Source: Xenophilus sp. E41
GTDB taxonomy: Bacteria; Pseudomonadota; Gammaproteobacteria; Burkholderiales; Burkholderiaceae_C
Assembly: GCF_003671765.1 (NCBI RefSeq)
Contig: NZ_QPIB01000001.1
Coordinates: 372,001-436,000 of the forward strand
Reading direction: 5' to 3'
DNA: 64,000 nt
Shown: piece by piece, positions 40,181-49,995 of the stretch
How positions within the stretch are numbered: position 1 is the stretch's first letter
Layout of the letters: the number at the start of each line of letters is the position of its first letter
Position numbers and translations under genes: made by a program
The notes under the pieces: generated by a model
Told to the model about the DNA's origin: nothing
Databases searched by the model: none
The model's input: only the letters and a program-made list of their open reading frames with translations

Positions 40181-40343
40181 GGGGCGAATCCTTCGGGCGC
40201 CCCGGCCGACGCGCGGGCGGCCTGGCGCCGTGTCATCGTAGCGCCGCGCCGGGCGCCCCTCTCCGCCTGGGAGTCACCCGCGGGTCAGTGCCGATCCTTT
40301 CAAGCCGAATCGGCCTGCAGCGCACGTAGATCGGTCGCCAGCA

Positions 40344-40360
40344 GCTATGAAAACCATAGC
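40344..40360. repeat. 17-bp palindrome, GCTAT-N7-ATAGC (copy 4)
   Basis: A perfect five-base inverted repeat with a seven-base spacer, preceded by GCCAGCA, between the BMP-protein gene end and the acyl-CoA synthetase gene start. Confidence 0.65.
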
Positions 40361-40367
40361 ATCCGGC

Positions 40368-41468
40368 TCAGCGGGCGATGCGTCCCTGCACGCCCTCGGC
40401 CAGCCAGTTCATCTGCAGGATCTGCGGGTCGGTCAACGCGCTGCCCTTGGCGATGGCCACATGGCCCTCGTTGTCGCGCACGTCCTGCGAGCCGGCGCGG
40501 AAGGGCTGCAGCTTGCCATCGGCAATGTCCTGCTGCCGCGCGAGCACCTCCTGGCGCACGGCCTCCGGCACCTTGGGCCCGAAGTCGCCGACGCGCACCA
40601 TGCCTTCCTTCACGCCGCCCCAGGTGTCCTCGCTCTTCCAAGTGCCGTCGAGCACCGCCTTCGCGCGGCGCGTGTCGTAGTCGCCCCAGCGGTGGGTGAC
40701 GGCCACCAGCTGCGCGTCGGGCGCCACCTGGCGCATGTCGGAGTGGTAGGCGACGGCCCAACGGCCGCGGTCCTGCGCGGCCTTCATCACGGCCGTGGAG
40801 CCAGTGTGGAAGGCGATCACGTCGACGCCCTGGTCGAACAGGCGCATGGCGGCATCGCGCTCCTGCGGCGGATCGAACCAGACGTTGAGCCACACCACCT
40901 TGACCTGCGCTTTCGGGTTGACCGAGCGCATCCCCAGCGTGAAGGCATTGAGGCCCTGCAGCACCTCGGGGATCGGGAAGCCCGCGACATAGCCGGCGAT
41001 GTTCGACTTCGTCATGCGGCCCGCCGCCACGCCCGCGAGGTAGCGGCCCTCGTAGTAGCGCGCGTTGGCCGTCGCCACGTTGGGCGCGCGCTTGTAGCCG
41101 GTGATGGACTCGAACTTCACCCCGGGGAAGTCCTTCGCCACCTTCAAGGTCGGCTCCATGTAGCCGAAGCTCGGCGTGAAGATGAGCTGGTGGCCCTGCA
41201 TCGCGAGGTCGCGGATCACGCGCTCGGCGTCGGCGCCCTCGGCGACGTTCTCGACGTAGGTGGTCTTCACCTGGCCCGGCAGCGCCGCCTCGATGGCCTT
41301 GCGGCCCTCGTCGTGCTGGCGCACCCAGCCCGCATCGGACAGCGGCGCCACATAGACGAAGCCGATCTTCAGCGGCTCGGGGGCCGGCTTCTGCGCCAGG
41401 GAGGGGAGACAGAAAAGAGACATCGCGGCGCACGCCAGAACGGCGCGGCCGACGAGGTTTTTGTACAT
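40368..41468 (-). CDS. BMP-family ABC transporter substrate-binding protein (orphan copy)
   Basis: A periplasmic binding protein of 366 residues in the Bmp/Med family, whose members bind nucleosides. The signal peptide MYKNLVGRAVLACAAMSLFC ends around SLAQ and looks like a type I signal without lipobox. The mature protein has the family opening IGFVYVAPLSDAGWVRQHDEGR, then TPSFGYMEPTLKVAKDFP, GRMTKSNIAGYVAGFPIPEVL and WGGVKEGMVRVGDFG. It is a paralogue of the binding protein at 47833 but has no permease or ATPase beside it. A LysR gene lies upstream on the same strand, separated by a strong terminator. Confidence 0.93.
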   Translation of the reverse strand: MYKNLVGRAVLACAAMSLFCLPSLAQKPAPEPLKIGFVYVAPLSDAGWVRQHDEGRKAIEAALPGQVKTTYVENVAEGADAERVIRDLAMQGHQLIFTPSFGYMEPTLKVAKDFPGVKFESITGYKRAPNVATANARYYEGRYLAGVAAGRMTKSNIAGYVAGFPIPEVLQGLNAFTLGMRSVNPKAQVKVVWLNVWFDPPQERDAAMRLFDQGVDVIAFHTGSTAVMKAAQDRGRWAVAYHSDMRQVAPDAQLVAVTHRWGDYDTRRAKAVLDGTWKSEDTWGGVKEGMVRVGDFGPKVPEAVRQEVLARQQDIADGKLQPFRAGSQDVRDNEGHVAIAKGSALTDPQILQMNWLAEGVQGRIAR

Positions 41469-41496
41469 GGTGTTCCTCTACATGGCCCCGGTGGAA

Positions 41497-41532
41497 CAAA
41501 AAAAACGTTGCAGCCGGGACGCCTGCAACGTT
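41497..41532 (-). terminator. Rho-independent terminator of the LysR gene
   Basis: A perfect ten-base stem AACGTTGCAG (41504-41513) with CTGCAACGTT (41523-41532) and a nine-base loop, followed on the minus strand by a run of eight Ts. It ends transcription of the LysR gene just before the orphan BMP gene. Confidence 0.93.
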
Positions 41533-41541
41533 GGGGCGATT

Positions 41542-42552
41542 TTAGGGCTGCATCGACACCCGCCTTCCTGCACGGCGGCCGCCCGGCGCCGGCAACGGCG
41601 CGGGCACGCCCTGCTCCGGCCGCAGCGCCTGCGCCACGGCCTGGCGCAGCAAGGCGGCGAGTCGGTCCACCGGCGCCTGGGCCTCGACCTCGGGGCCGGC
41701 GCGGTAGAGCGTCAGCGTCACCGCCTGCAGTGCCGGCAGGCCGGCCGGGCCGGGCTGGATGGCGGACAACTGCGGCGGCACACCGAAGGGCGTGCGCACG
41801 GTGAGCCCCAGCCCCGCGCCCGTGGCCGCCCACAGCGCCGACAGGCTGCCGCTGGTGAAGGCGTGGCGCCAGGGCACACCGGCCCGGTCGAGGGCGCCGA
41901 TGACGATGCTGCGCAGGGGACAGGGCGCGTCCAGCAGCACCAGGGGCAGCGGCTCGCGCGCGGCGCGTGGGCCCGCATTGCGGGGCGCACGGGCCTGCCA
42001 CCAGGGCGCGTCCTGCGTTTCCGGCGCCGCAGGGCCCAGCCACTGCAAGGGCAGCCGCGCGATGCGCTCGGCGTGCGGCGAGATCGGTTCGTCGCCGACG
42101 TCCCAGGCCAGGGCCAGATCGAGCTCGCGCAGCATCAGGCGCTCCCGCAGCACTGCGCTGCGGGCCACGCAGGCCTCGATGCGCACCTGCGGATGGGCCC
42201 GCGCGAAGCGGCCCAGCACCGCGGGCAGGACCGCCTCGCCGAAGTCCTCCTGCAGCCCCAGGCGCACGCACCCCTGCAGGCCCGTCCCCTGGATCGCCGT
42301 GGCCGCCTCTTCGTTGAGCGCCAGCAGGCGGTGGGCGTACGCCAGCAGCGTCTCGCCGGCGTCCGTGAGCGCCAGGCCCCGGCCCGCCTTGCGGAACAGG
42401 GCCGTGCCCGCCTGCGCCTCCAGCTTCTTGAGCTGCGCACTCACGGCGGAGGTGGAGCGCCCCAGCCGGTCGGCGGCGCGCGCGTAGCTGCCGAGCGCGA
42501 TGCCGGTGGCGAAGCTGCGCAGCACATCCAGGTCGAACATTGTCTGTGCCAT
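41542..42552 (-). CDS. LysR-family transcriptional regulator
   Basis: A regulator of 336 residues with an N-terminal winged helix-turn-helix (VLRSFATGIALGSYARAADRLGRSTSAVSAQLKKLE, about residues 8-45) and a two-lobed effector domain. ATG 42552 is preferred because AGGA lies about eight bases upstream. ATG 42558 would be too close to it. The C-terminal tail is Pro/Arg-rich. It is divergent from the MFS gene at 42637, the usual LysR arrangement, so that transporter is the probable target. Its ligand is unknown. Confidence 0.9.
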   Translation of the reverse strand: MAQTMFDLDVLRSFATGIALGSYARAADRLGRSTSAVSAQLKKLEAQAGTALFRKAGRGLALTDAGETLLAYAHRLLALNEEAATAIQGTGLQGCVRLGLQEDFGEAVLPAVLGRFARAHPQVRIEACVARSAVLRERLMLRELDLALAWDVGDEPISPHAERIARLPLQWLGPAAPETQDAPWWQARAPRNAGPRAAREPLPLVLLDAPCPLRSIVIGALDRAGVPWRHAFTSGSLSALWAATGAGLGLTVRTPFGVPPQLSAIQPGPAGLPALQAVTLTLYRAGPEVEAQAPVDRLAALLRQAVAQALRPEQGVPAPLPAPGGRRAGRRVSMQP

Positions 42553-42591
42553 GGGCATCGTCCTGATTTTTGGGATGGTTGTGTGATTATT

Positions 42592-42606
42592 TTCTGATTT
42601 TCAGAA
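42592..42606. promoter_or_regulatory. Candidate LysR operator between lysR and MFS genes
   Basis: The 15-bp perfect palindrome TTCTGATTTTCAGAA sits in an A/T-rich patch of the 84-bp divergent spacer. Size and T...A ends fit a LysR-type T-N11-A box, and the location is right for control of both genes. Confidence 0.55.
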
Positions 42607-42636
42607 TTGTTCGAGCGACGCACACTGCGTCGCACC

Positions 42637-43932
42637 ATGAGTTCTTCCTCCTCCATCTCGCCACGCCCGGCACGTCACCGCTGGAAGGTGCTGGCCGCGG
42701 GCGTGGCGGCCAACGCCGCCTTCTCCGTCGCCTTCAGCGGCATTCCCATGACCGCGGTGCTGCTGCGCACGGGCTACCGGCTCGACAACGCGTCCCTGGG
42801 ACTGGCGCTCGGCCTGATGGGCCTGGGCATTGCACTCAGCGAACTGCCCTGGGGCCTGTTGACCGATCGCTGGGGCGATCGCCCGGTGCTGCTCATCGGC
42901 CTGGGGAGCACCGCACTCGCGTTGGGCGCAATGGCGCTGTGGGCCGCGCCGCGCGGTGAACACATCCCCGGCCTGGGCGTCCTGGGCGCCGGCCTGCTGG
43001 GCGTGGGCCTGCTCGGCGGCAGCGTCAACGGCGCGAGCGGACGGGCGGTGATGCTGTGGTTCGGCGACGGCGAGCGGGGGCTGGCCATGAGCATCCGCCA
43101 GACCGCGGTGCCGCTGGGCGGCGCGCTGGGGGCCCTGCTGCTCCCGTGGATTGCACTGCACTTCGGCTTTGCGGCGCTGTACGCGGTGCTGGCGCTGCTG
43201 TGCGCCGTGGGCGCGGCCCTCTGCTGGGCCTGGGTGCACGAGCCTTCCTCCAGCGCCCTGGCCGGCAACGCCCCGGCCCATGCGCCGGCGCGGCCGGCCT
43301 CGGCCGCCGGCCCGCTGCGCGACGCACGGGTGTGGCGCATCGTGGGCGGCATCGGCATCCTGTGCGCGCCCCAGTTCGCCGTCCTGTCCTTCGGCACCGT
43401 GTTCCTGCACGATGCCGGCGGCCTCGGCCTGGCGGTCATCACGGCCGCGATGGTCGGGGTGCAGGCCGGTGCCATGGCGGCACGGGTGTGGAGTGGCGGC
43501 TGGACCGACCGGCACCGCAACCGCCCGGCCTATCTCCGTGCCTGCAGCGCCCTGGCCGTGGGACTGTTCGCCGCGCTGGCGCTGCTCGGCAGCGTGGCGT
43601 CTGGGCAGGCCGCACACGCCCTGCCCTGGCAGGCCGCGATGGTGGCGCTGCTCGTGGCCAGCGGCATCTGCGTGTCGGCCTGGCATGGGGTGGCCTACAC
43701 CGAGCTGGCCGTGCTGGCCGGCCCCACCCGCGCCGGCACCGCCCTCGGCATGGCCAACACCTCCGTGTTCCTGGTCTGCTTCGTCACCCCGTTCTCCATC
43801 CCCCACCTGATGGCCGCCGGCGCCTGGCCACTGGTGTGGGCGATGGCCGCCCTGTGCGCCCTGGTCGCCCGCCCGCTGCTGGCACCCAGGCCCGCACCGA
43901 CGGCCCAGGCCGGGTCGCCGAGCCGCGCCTGA
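42637..43932 (+). CDS. Major facilitator superfamily transporter (CynX/NimT-like)
   Basis: An inner-membrane transporter of 431 residues with about twelve hydrophobic segments. The loop 2-3 motif appears as LLTDRWGDRPVLL and the loop 8-9 counterpart as GGWTDRHRNRPAYL, giving the MFS pseudo-symmetry. The N-terminus is Ser-rich (MSSSSSISPRPARHRW). It is divergently paired with the LysR gene and is followed 84 bp later by a second MFS gene in the same direction. Drug or organic-anion transport is possible, and the substrate is unknown. Confidence 0.88.
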   Translation: MSSSSSISPRPARHRWKVLAAGVAANAAFSVAFSGIPMTAVLLRTGYRLDNASLGLALGLMGLGIALSELPWGLLTDRWGDRPVLLIGLGSTALALGAMALWAAPRGEHIPGLGVLGAGLLGVGLLGGSVNGASGRAVMLWFGDGERGLAMSIRQTAVPLGGALGALLLPWIALHFGFAALYAVLALLCAVGAALCWAWVHEPSSSALAGNAPAHAPARPASAAGPLRDARVWRIVGGIGILCAPQFAVLSFGTVFLHDAGGLGLAVITAAMVGVQAGAMAARVWSGGWTDRHRNRPAYLRACSALAVGLFAALALLGSVASGQAAHALPWQAAMVALLVASGICVSAWHGVAYTELAVLAGPTRAGTALGMANTSVFLVCFVTPFSIPHLMAAGAWPLVWAMAALCALVARPLLAPRPAPTAQAGSPSRA

Positions 43933-44016
43933 CACCGACCCGCATCGGCATCCACGAAGCAGGTGCCCGCCAATGGGCACGGGACGCGCCACCGGCGGCA
44001 CCGCAGAATGGGCCGC

Positions 44017-45276
44017 ATGCCCGTGCTGCCTACACCCAACGATGTTCCCGGCACCCGGGCGCCGCCCGCGCCCGACGAGGGCCCCTGGCGCCGCAACCTC
44101 GCGGTGTGCATGTTCGGCTCGTTCACGACCATCGTGGCGATGACCCTGCTGCTGCCCTTCCTGCCGCTGTACGTGGAGCAGCTGGGCGTCAAGGACCACG
44201 CAGCCATCGTGCAGTGGTCGGGCGCCGCCTATGGCGCCACCTTCCTCACGGCCGCGCTGGTGGCGCCGGTGTGGGGCCGGCTGGCCGACCTGTATGGCCG
44301 CAAGCTGATGCTCATCCGCGCCAGCCTCGGCATGGCGGTGGCGATGGCGCTCATCGGCATCGCGCAGGACGTCTGGCAGCTCGTCGGCCTGCGGCTGCTG
44401 GCCGGCCTGCTGGGCGGCTATGCGTCGGGCTCGATGCTGCTGGTCGCCACGCAGACGCCCAAGGCCCGTTCGGGCTGGGCATTGGGCACGATGTCCTCGG
44501 CCATCATGGCGGGCAACCTCGTGGGGCCCCTGGTGGGTGGGGCATTGCCGCCGCTGATCGGCATCCGCGCCACCTTCTTCGCCGCGGGCGCGGTGATCTT
44601 CGTCGCCTTCCTGGCCACCGCGTTGCTGATCCGCGAGGCGCCGCGCCCGCGCGACGCCAGCGGCAAGCCCGTCGGTGCCGGCTGGGCTGCGATCCCGGAC
44701 AAGGGGCCGGTCACGGCCATGTTCGTCACCGGCATGCTGCTGATGCTGGCCAACATGTCGATCGAGCCGATCATCACGGTCTATGTCGCGACGCTGGTGC
44801 GCGACGCGGCCCAGGTCACGCTCGTCGCCGGCGTGGTGATGTCGGCCGCCGCGCTGGGCAGCATCCTTTCGGCCGCCCGCCTGGGCAAGCTGGCCGACCG
44901 CATCGGGCACTGGAACGTGATCGTCGCGTGCCTAGCGGTGTCCGCGCTGCTGCTGGTGCCGCAGGCCTTCGTCACGGCCGGCTGGCAGCTGGTGGCGCTG
45001 CGCTTCCTGATGGGCCTGTCGCTGGGCGGGCTGCTGCCGTGCATCGCGGCCGTGATCCGCCACCGTGTGCCCGAGAACGCCGCAGGGCAGATGCTGGGCT
45101 GGTCGGTGTCGGCACAGTACGTGGGCCAGGTCGCCGGGCCGCTCCTGGGCGGGTACGTCGGCGGGCACATCGGCATGCGGGCGGTGTTTCTCGGCACCTG
45201 CGTGCTGATGGCCCTCGGTGCGCTGGGCAATGCGTGGGTGCAGCGACGCCGCAGGCTGGGCCTCGCCGCGTCGTGA
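44017..45276 (+). CDS. MFS multidrug efflux-type transporter (MdtG/TetA-like)
   Basis: An inner-membrane transporter of 419 residues with twelve predicted helices. Motif A reads APVWGRLADLYGRKLMLIRAS and is repeated in the second half as AARLGKLADRIGHWNV. Motif C-like LLAGLLGGYASGS and GNLVGPLVGGAL suggest a drug:proton antiporter of the MdtG class. ATG 44017 gives MPVLPTPND. ATG 44008 adds three residues, and no ribosome-binding site decides between them. GTGCCC...GGGCAC at 43971-43989 forms a small hairpin between the two MFS genes. Confidence 0.88.
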   Translation: MPVLPTPNDVPGTRAPPAPDEGPWRRNLAVCMFGSFTTIVAMTLLLPFLPLYVEQLGVKDHAAIVQWSGAAYGATFLTAALVAPVWGRLADLYGRKLMLIRASLGMAVAMALIGIAQDVWQLVGLRLLAGLLGGYASGSMLLVATQTPKARSGWALGTMSSAIMAGNLVGPLVGGALPPLIGIRATFFAAGAVIFVAFLATALLIREAPRPRDASGKPVGAGWAAIPDKGPVTAMFVTGMLLMLANMSIEPIITVYVATLVRDAAQVTLVAGVVMSAAALGSILSAARLGKLADRIGHWNVIVACLAVSALLLVPQAFVTAGWQLVALRFLMGLSLGGLLPCIAAVIRHRVPENAAGQMLGWSVSAQYVGQVAGPLLGGYVGGHIGMRAVFLGTCVLMALGALGNAWVQRRRRLGLAAS

Positions 45277-45298
45277 CGCCGCTCCGCCCGCCCAGGAC

Positions 45299-46603
45299 TC
45301 AGGCTGCCAGGCGCGCGGCCAGCTGGCGCGCGCTGCGCGCGCTGGCGCCCTTGCCCGTGATCGCCAGCGCAGGCGGCTGGGCCAGCATGCGTGCGAAGAC
45401 GGCGCGCACTTCGTCGGCACCGATGTCCTCGATCATGGCCAGCGTGTCGGCCACGGGCAGCACGGTGCCGGTCGCCAGCAGCTCCTCCACGGCCTGCTCC
45501 ATCGTGGCGTAGGTCCGTTCGGCGGCGCGCACCCGCGACACGGTCAGCTGGTTCTTCGCGCGCTCCAGGTGCACGGGGTCGATCGCCGTCGCCTGGGCAC
45601 GCAGCAGCTCGCCCGTGGCGGCGACCAGCGCGTCGAGCTTGTCGGGGGTGGTCACCGCGCTGACGATGAAGTTGGCCCAGACGTCGCCCTTGTCGAGCGT
45701 GGCGTCCACCGTGTAGGCCAGGCCGAGCTTTTCCCGAATGGTGTCGGACAGGGGCGAGGACATGCCACTGCCGAACAGGTTGGCGGCCACCGCCGCCGCC
45801 AGGCGCCAGCGCTGCGCCGGCATGGCGTCGGGCTGCACCGGCGCAACGGGATAGGCGATGTTCACGAAGACCTGCGACACCTGGGTGAAGCGACGCGCGA
45901 GGGCCTGGCCGAGGTACGCGGCCGCTGCCGGCGGGCGGGCCATCGACGGATCGGGTGCCGACCGCATGGCACCGAACAGCTCGCCGGCCAGCGTCATCCA
46001 GGCCTCGACGTCGAAATGGCCGGCCGCGGCGACGACCGTCTTGTCGGCCACGTAGTGCGACTGCACGTGGCGCACCAGGTCGCCGCGCGTGAAGCCTTCG
46101 ATGTTGGCCAGGGTGCCGATCACCGGCATGCCCATGGAGGCGTCGCCCCAGATGGCGCGGTCGAGCAGGTCGTCGGCACTGTCCTGCGGGTCCTCGTCGT
46201 ACTCGATCGCCTCCTGGCGGATCACCTCCAGTTCACGCTGCAGCTCGTGCGCGGGAAAGCTGCTGTTGAGCACGATGTCGGCCGTCATGCGCAGCAGCGC
46301 GTCGGCATGGCGGCCCAGGCCGGTCATGAAGTAGGCCGTGGCGTCCTTGCCGGTGAAGGCGTTCACGTCGGCGCCGAGGCGCTCGGCGTCGAGGTTGATC
46401 GCCTGGACCGAACGCGTGGCCGTTCCCTTGAAGGCCATGTGCTCGAGCACGTGGCTGATGCCGTTGTCGGCCGGCGTCTCGTCGCGCGAGCCGACCCGCA
46501 GGAAGACGCCCACGCTGACGCTCTGCACCTGCGGCATGGGCACGGCGAGCAGGCGCACGCCGTTGGGCAGCGTGCGCAGAACGGCGGCCGGATGCTCGGC
46601 CAT
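45299..46603 (-). CDS. M16-family zinc peptidase
   Basis: A pitrilysin/processing-peptidase-like protein of 434 residues. The inverted zinc motif is HVLEHMAFKGT (HxxEH, near residue 50), with the distal Glu in ELEVIRQEAIEYDED. The second half repeats the fold, with EKLGLAYTVDA and the C-terminal Arg/Tyr loop typical of M16B. All catalytic residues are present, so it should be the active type. Its start lies three bases after the adenine deaminase stop, so the two are likely co-transcribed. No inactive M16 partner is encoded beside it. Confidence 0.92.
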   Translation of the reverse strand: MAEHPAAVLRTLPNGVRLLAVPMPQVQSVSVGVFLRVGSRDETPADNGISHVLEHMAFKGTATRSVQAINLDAERLGADVNAFTGKDATAYFMTGLGRHADALLRMTADIVLNSSFPAHELQRELEVIRQEAIEYDEDPQDSADDLLDRAIWGDASMGMPVIGTLANIEGFTRGDLVRHVQSHYVADKTVVAAAGHFDVEAWMTLAGELFGAMRSAPDPSMARPPAAAAYLGQALARRFTQVSQVFVNIAYPVAPVQPDAMPAQRWRLAAAVAANLFGSGMSSPLSDTIREKLGLAYTVDATLDKGDVWANFIVSAVTTPDKLDALVAATGELLRAQATAIDPVHLERAKNQLTVSRVRAAERTYATMEQAVEELLATGTVLPVADTLAMIEDIGADEVRAVFARMLAQPPALAITGKGASARSARQLAARLAA

Positions 46604-46606
46604 GGA

Positions 46607-47803
<1,197 letters not shown>

Positions 47804-47832
47804 CTACACGAAGTGAGCAAGAAACGGGGTGG

Positions 47833-49002
47833 TCAGTTCTTTCCAGGCACCTTGCCTTCGACGCCCTTGACATAGAAGTTCACGCCCGAGAGGAACTTGT
47901 CGTCGGCCGCGGTGCCGGCGGCAATGAGTTCCTTGCCGTCCTGGCCGACGATCGGGCCCTTCCAGATTTGGAAGCTGCCGTCCTTCAGGCCCTTCTTCAC
48001 TTCCTCGACCTTGGCCTTGACGTCGGCCGGCACGTCTTCGGCCAGGGACACGATGTCGATCGCGCCTTCCTTCACGCCCCACCAGGTCTGGCCGGTGGTC
48101 CAGGTGCCTTCCAGCGCATCCTTGGTGGCCTTCACGTAGTACGGGGTCCAGTTGATGATGGCCGAGGCCAGGTGGGCCTTGGGACCGTAAGCGGTCATGT
48201 CCGAGTCCCAGCCGAAGGCGCGCTTGCCCTTTTCCTGCGCGGTCTTGAGCACGGCGGGCGAGTCGGTGTTCTGGAACAGCACGTCGGCGCCGCCGTTGAT
48301 GAGTGCCGTGGCGGCCTCGGTCTCCTTCGGCGGGCTGAACCACTCGTTGACCCAGACCACGTTGGTGGTGATCTTGGGGTTCACCGACTGGGCGCCCAGG
48401 GTGAAGGAGTTGATGTTGCGCAGCACCTCGGGGATCGGCACCGAGCCGACCACGCCCAGCTTGTTCGACTTGGTCATGGCGCCGGCGATGATGCCGGCCA
48501 TGTACGCGCCTTCGTAGGTGCGGCTGTCGTAGGTGCGCATGTTCTCGGCCGTCTTGTAGCCGGTGGCATGCTCGAACTTCACTTCCTTGTTGTCGTTGGC
48601 CACCTTGAGCATCGGCTCCATGTAGCCGAAGGTGGTGCCGAAGACCAGCTTGTTGCCCTGGCCCACGAAGTCGCGGAACACCCGCTCGGCGTCGGCGGAC
48701 TCGGGCACGCTCTCGACGAAGGTGGTCTTGATCTTGTCGCCGAACTCCTTCTCCAGCGCCTTGCGGGCGGTGTCGTGCGCGAAGGTCCAGCCGCCGTCGC
48801 CCACCGGGCCGACGTAGGCAAAGGCGATGTTCAGCGGCGCGGCAGGTGCCGGGGCCGGCGCGGCAGCGGTCGGTGCCGGTGCGGGCGGTGCGGCGGCGGG
48901 CGCCGGGGCCTCCTCCTTCTTGCCGCAGCCCATCAGGGCGGCCGACGCGACGGCCGACAGGGCGGCCAGCTTGAGCAGGGAGCGCTTGTTCAGTGCTTGC
49001 AT
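47833..49002 (-). CDS. BMP-family nucleoside-binding lipoprotein of an ABC importer
   Basis: A binding lipoprotein of 389 residues, the receptor of the importer whose permeases and ATPase lie upstream. The signal ends with lipobox ALMGCGKKEE, so Cys24 would be lipidated. A long Ala/Pro linker (about 30-57) follows and then the BMP fold (IAFAYVGPVGDGGWTFAHD, GTTFGYMEPMLKVAND, GAMTKSNKLGVVGSVPIPEV, WWGVKEGAIDIVS). Order and neighbours match purine-nucleoside importers of the BmpA/NupN type. It is last in the operon, after both permeases. Confidence 0.93.
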   Translation of the reverse strand: MQALNKRSLLKLAALSAVASAALMGCGKKEEAPAPAAAPPAPAPTAAAPAPAPAAPLNIAFAYVGPVGDGGWTFAHDTARKALEKEFGDKIKTTFVESVPESADAERVFRDFVGQGNKLVFGTTFGYMEPMLKVANDNKEVKFEHATGYKTAENMRTYDSRTYEGAYMAGIIAGAMTKSNKLGVVGSVPIPEVLRNINSFTLGAQSVNPKITTNVVWVNEWFSPPKETEAATALINGGADVLFQNTDSPAVLKTAQEKGKRAFGWDSDMTAYGPKAHLASAIINWTPYYVKATKDALEGTWTTGQTWWGVKEGAIDIVSLAEDVPADVKAKVEEVKKGLKDGSFQIWKGPIVGQDGKELIAAGTAADDKFLSGVNFYVKGVEGKVPGKN

Positions 49003-49073
49003 GAAAGAGATCCTCGACAGGACAGTTGGCTGGAAGAAAAAGGGACTCGCGATTATGAATGCCCGGGCCGGCC

Positions 49074-49994
49074 TCAGGACCCCGGGTAGAAGGGCTTGCC
49101 GATCGACGCCGGCATGTTCACGCGGATGAAGGCCGGGTTGCGCGAGATCAAGGCCAGCACCACGATCGTGGCCAGGTACGGCATCATGGCCAGGAACTGG
49201 CTCGGCACTTCGACGCCGGCGCTCTGCAGGTGGAAGCCCAGCTGCGTCACCCCGCCGAAGAGGTAGGCGCCCAGCAGCACCCGCACCGGGCGCCAGGTGG
49301 CGAAGGTGGTCAGTGCCAGCGCGATCCAGCCGCGGCCGGCCACCATGTTCTCGACCCACAGGCCCGTGTACACCACCGACAGGTACGCGCCCGCCAGGCC
49401 GCACAGCGCGCCGCCGGCGACCACGGCCAGCAGGCGGATGCGTCGCACCGGGTAGCCCAGCGCATGGGCCGACTCCGGCGACTCGCCCACCGAGCGAAGC
49501 ACCAGCCCGGCACGGGTGCGATAGAGGAACCACACCAGCGCGAAGGTCAGCACCACCGCGAAGTACACCAGCGGGTGGTGCCGGAACAGCGCGGGCCCGA
49601 CGAAGGGAATGTCGCCCAGCACGGGGATCGCGAAGCCCATGCCGCCCGGCGCCTTGGCCTGCACGTAGTTGATGCCCACGAAGGCCGAGAAGCCGACACC
49701 GAAGAGCGACAGCGCCAGGCCGGTGGCGTACTGGTTGGTGTTGAGCCAGATCACCAGCACGCCGAACACCGCCGCCAGCGCCGCACCGGCCGCCATGCCC
49801 GCCAGGAAACCGACCCACGGGTTGTGCGTGTGCACGTAGCCCGCGAAGCCCGCGATGGCGGCGCACAGCATCATGCCCTCGGCGCCCAGGTTGACGATGC
49901 CGGCCTTCTCGTTGATGAGCAGGCCCAGCGCCGCGATGGCCAGCACGGTGCCGGCGCTGAGCATGGCGCCCAGGAGGAGTGCGTAGTTTTCCAT
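49074..49994 (-). CDS. Nucleoside-type ABC permease, second subunit
   Basis: An inner-membrane permease of 306 residues in the BPD_transp_2/RbsC-like group, as in NupQ/YufQ. It has about eight to nine hydrophobic helices, including LLINEKAGIVNLGAEGMML, which is diagnostic of this subunit, and VVAGGALCGLAGAYLSVVY. ATG 49994 is one base after the stop of the preceding permease, and the longer upstream frame is not needed. It forms the transmembrane pore with the subunit encoded upstream. Confidence 0.93.
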   Translation of the reverse strand: MENYALLLGAMLSAGTVLAIAALGLLINEKAGIVNLGAEGMMLCAAIAGFAGYVHTHNPWVGFLAGMAAGAALAAVFGVLVIWLNTNQYATGLALSLFGVGFSAFVGINYVQAKAPGGMGFAIPVLGDIPFVGPALFRHHPLVYFAVVLTFALVWFLYRTRAGLVLRSVGESPESAHALGYPVRRIRLLAVVAGGALCGLAGAYLSVVYTGLWVENMVAGRGWIALALTTFATWRPVRVLLGAYLFGGVTQLGFHLQSAGVEVPSQFLAMMPYLATIVVLALISRNPAFIRVNMPASIGKPFYPGS

Positions 49995-49995
49995 G